Part shown: piece by piece, positions 6,042 through 7,795 of the stretch
Layout: the number at the start of each line of letters is the position of its first letter
Numbering within the stretch: the stretch's first letter is position 1
From: Calditrichaceae bacterium
GTDB taxonomy: Bacteria > Calditrichota > Calditrichia > Calditrichales > Calditrichaceae
Assembly (NCBI GenBank): GCA_030592985.1
Contig: JAUVIB010000133.1
Coordinates: 1 to 7,795 of the forward strand
Direction: 5' to 3'
DNA length: 7,795 nucleotides
Position numbers and translations under genes: made by a program
The notes under the pieces: generated by a model
What the model was told of the DNA's origin: nothing
Database searches by the model: none
Seen by the model: only the letters and a program-made list of their open reading frames with translations

Positions 6042-6743
6042 TTATTTTCTTTCCCGAACTAAAATAGGTTGCCCCTCTAATACATTTGCCTTATCTAACA
6101 TACAATACTCAACTATTTCAACAATAGTTTTTGGCTGCATAATTGTCGTAGGATCCTCGTTAGGAGCTAATTTTTTACGCAAATCTGTTGCTGTTCTGCC
6201 TGGACAAATAACAAATACTTTTATATTATATGCTCTTAACTCTTCAGCCATTGTGAGAGAAAAATTTATTACTCCTGCTTTACTTGCAGCATAAGAACTC
6301 CATCCGGGCCGTGGACTTAATCCAGCTGTTGATGCTATATTAATAATTTTTCCACCCGTCTTTTTCATATATTTTACTGCTTCTTTGGTACAAATGAAAG
6401 TTCCGGTTAAATTTGTAGAAAGGACATCATCCCAATCCTCAAGAGTCATTTCCAACAAACCCATTGGCTTTACATGCCCTGCATTATTAATCAATATATC
6501 AATTTTTCCAAATTTACTTATTATAGTTTCCATTAAATTCCTTATGGAAATTTCATTGCGAATATCTGTAGAAAAAATTAAAAAATCATTTTTTAATTTA
6601 GAAGAAAATGCATACATTTTTTCCTTATTGCGAGAAATCAAAACTACTTTTGCACCATCTCTTGAATAAGTAATAGCCATCTCTTTACCAATTCCCTGAC
6701 TAGCCCCTGTTATAACTATAATTTTATCCTTTAGCCTTCCCAT
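6042..6743 (-). CDS. Short-chain dehydrogenase/reductase, possible alditol-phosphate (TarJ-like) reductase
   Basis: NAD(P)-dependent oxidoreductase of the classical SDR family, 233 residues, soluble. The cofactor motif is TGASQGIG (12-19), Asp60 follows a beta strand at the adenine site, NNAG is at 86-89, Asn111 sits in the catalytic tetrad position, and Ser138, Tyr151 and Lys155 (YAASK) complete the active site. All key residues are present. The gene overlaps the upstream cytidylyltransferase by 13 bp and has its own AAAAGGAG site (6751-6758), indicating coupled translation. In Bcs1-type bifunctional enzymes an SDR domain follows an IspD/TarI domain and reduces ribulose 5-phosphate to ribitol 5-phosphate; the C-terminal part with RTATDLRKK also recalls such proteins from memory. 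That substrate is inferred. A FabG-like or sugar-modifying reductase is the alternative. Confidence 0.9.
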   Translation of the reverse strand: MGRLKDKIIVITGASQGIGKEMAITYSRDGAKVVLISRNKEKMYAFSSKLKNDFLIFSTDIRNEISIRNLMETIISKFGKIDILINNAGHVKPMGLLEMTLEDWDDVLSTNLTGTFICTKEAVKYMKKTGGKIINIASTAGLSPRPGWSSYAASKAGVINFSLTMAEELRAYNIKVFVICPGRTATDLRKKLAPNEDPTTIMQPKTIVEIVEYCMLDKANVLEGQPILVRERK

Positions 6744-7402
6744 CGCTCTACTCCTTTTAGCAGATTTTCAACCACAATTAAATCTAGAGGAGTTGTTATC
6801 TTAATATTATTTTCCATTCCGCTAATGAATTTTATTTTTTCGCCTAAGCGAAATACAAGAATACTATCTTCAGTTGCAGTATAATTTTCTTCTTGGGCTT
6901 TTTTATGTGCAGTAATTAGTGTCTTACGATCAAAAAATTGTGGTAATTGAATATTATGCAACTTTGAACGATCTAATTCACCGGTCATATACTTATCCCC
7001 TTCGGAAACTGTAAAAGGAATAGGAATTGTAGGTACCACAGCTTTATTATTGTATCTGATAATATTATTGATAAAATCACTGGTGATCAGTGGCCTTGCA
7101 GCTTCATGAATTAATAGTTTTTCATTCTTGATATGTTGGAGAGCTTTCCATACGGATTCCTGCCTTGTTTCACCTCCGTTTATTAATACAACTTTTGAAA
7201 TGTTATATTTTTCAATAATTCTAAGATAGGTATTTTTAAAGTCGGGATGAAATGTCATGTAAATAGTTTCAATACAATCGATCTTTTCTAAGACTTCCAG
7301 TGAATAAATGAATATAGGTTTTCCAAGAATTTTATAAAATTGTTTGGGTATTTTTTTTTCTAATCGAACGCCTAATCCTGCTGCAAGATAGATACAATCC
7401 AT
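6731..7402 (-). CDS. IspD/TarI-family CTP:alditol-phosphate cytidylyltransferase
   Basis: Transfers CMP from CTP to a sugar-alcohol phosphate. At 223 residues it has the normal single-domain length. Motifs in order: nucleotide loop LAAGLGVR with Arg13, PKQF with Lys20 (same seven-residue spacing as the catalytic Arg20/Lys27 of E. coli IspD), GGETRQESV (76-84), HEAARP (99-104), Asp144-Arg145, LPQFF (153-157) and IKITTPLDL with Lys201. Arg145 and Lys201 correspond to Arg157 and Lys213 of E. coli IspD. The usual HDAARP Asp is Glu100, and QTPQ is replaced by QLPQ. AAGGAGA (7411-7417) lies 8 nt before the ATG. Overlap with the SDR gene and the galE-like neighbour favour a polysaccharide role, such as ribitol-5-phosphate cytidylyltransferase, over housekeeping IspD in isoprenoid synthesis, but sequence alone does not decide this. 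Confidence 0.88.
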   Translation of the reverse strand: MDCIYLAAGLGVRLEKKIPKQFYKILGKPIFIYSLEVLEKIDCIETIYMTFHPDFKNTYLRIIEKYNISKVVLINGGETRQESVWKALQHIKNEKLLIHEAARPLITSDFINNIIRYNNKAVVPTIPIPFTVSEGDKYMTGELDRSKLHNIQLPQFFDRKTLITAHKKAQEENYTATEDSILVFRLGEKIKFISGMENNIKITTPLDLIVVENLLKGVERWEG

Positions 7403-7471
7403 ATTACATCTCTCCTTATCAACGAAATAATTAAATATATTATCGATTTAATAAAAGAATATTATAAAATA

Positions 7472-7795
7472 TTATTTCAAGTATACAGGAATCATTGACT
7501 TGAATATCGTCTCAAGATCCGAATGTTTTGCCTTCCAACCAAGTAACTTATAGGCAAGATCGCCACTGGCAATAATTTCCTGCGGATCGCCGGTCCTTCT
7601 CCCTACGATTTCATATTGTACCGTTTTACCGCTAATTTTTTGTGCCATATCAATCATTTCCATAACACTGTGACCTTTGCCGGTGCCAAGGTTTACAATC
7701 AGGTCTTTATTTTCTCTAATCAAATAACGCATAGCGAGAACATGCGCCGTAGCTAAATCATTAACATGAACATAATCACGAATACCTGTGCCATC
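7472..7795 (-). CDS. galE: UDP-glucose 4-epimerase (GalE-like), C-terminal part
   Basis: C-terminal 107 residues of an extended-SDR UDP-sugar epimerase; the start lies beyond the right edge, and the frame is open to base 7795. The visible part begins DGTGIRDYVHVNDLA, the conserved GalE segment after the active-site half, then NLGTGKGHSVMEM, GRRTGDPQEIIAS and LGWKAKHSDLETI, all typical of the C-terminal substrate-binding lobe that holds the UDP-sugar. GalE interconverts UDP-glucose and UDP-galactose; related epimerases act on N-acetylated or uronic sugars, and the specificity-determining residues are mostly outside the window. The stop is 69 bp before the cytidylyltransferase start, in the same direction, so the three genes may form one operon; no clear terminator lies between them. 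Its composition looks less AT-rich than the two genes downstream. Confidence 0.93.
   Translation of the reverse strand, partial: DGTGIRDYVHVNDLATAHVLAMRYLIRENKDLIVNLGTGKGHSVMEMIDMAQKISGKTVQYEIVGRRTGDPQEIIASGDLAYKLLGWKAKHSDLETIFKSMIPVYLK

Noticed and set aside
6385..6669. 94-codon plus-strand frame inside the SDR gene
   Set aside because: It is antisense to conserved SDR motifs and has no ribosome-binding site or recognisable features.
7403..7471. AATATT-type inverted repeat between galE and the cytidylyltransferase as a terminator or promoter
   Set aside because: The arms are pure A/T and self-palindromic, no G/C stem or T tail is present, and no promoter pair with acceptable spacing was found.

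Overview
The window is an AT-rich bacterial chromosomal segment (roughly 35-40% GC by eye) with ordinary, tightly packed genes and no RNA genes, CRISPR array or insertion sequence that I can support. DnaK carries the segment after residue 70 that DnaK of low-GC Gram-positives lacks. HtrA is the membrane-anchored, two-PDZ type of Gram-negative bacteria. The kinase, NYN nuclease and YkgJ-type protein do not fix a phylum. A Gram-negative-type lineage, perhaps an FCB-group or candidate phylum, is my best guess and is inference only.

Left part (1-3339, minus strand): a DegP/HtrA protease gene (1810-3339) lies upstream of dnaK (start at 1406, running off the left edge). A strong hairpin terminator (1749-1777) separates them, and a near-consensus sigma-70-type promoter inside the 400-bp gap suggests that dnaK has its own transcript with a leader of about 220 nt. 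Both products serve protein quality control: HtrA on the outer side of the inner membrane, DnaK in the cytoplasm.

Middle part (3340-6041): a 290-bp divergent intergenic region holds two inverted repeats and candidate promoters for both directions. It is followed on the plus strand by a three-gene operon with overlapping ends: a YacP/Rae1-like NYN-domain ribonuclease, a membrane sensor histidine kinase with no response regulator beside it, and a small cysteine-rich YkgJ-type metal-binding protein. The operon ends in a hairpin-rich region of about 90 nt with a rho-independent terminator.

Right part (6042-7795, minus strand): the end of a galE-like UDP-sugar epimerase gene is followed by an IspD/TarI-family cytidylyltransferase and a short-chain dehydrogenase that overlap by 13 bp. 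Their order and pairing match the fused Bcs1-type enzymes that make CDP-ribitol, so this is probably the edge of a surface-polysaccharide locus. The two genes look more AT-rich than galE, which fits transfer or cassette exchange.

The observations most worth a second look are a Glu at the catalytic Asp position of HtrA, the split Bcs1-like pair with an unusual HEAARP motif, the nuclease-kinase-metal protein operon with a dyad over its candidate promoter, and the mutually exclusive hairpins at 5938-6030.
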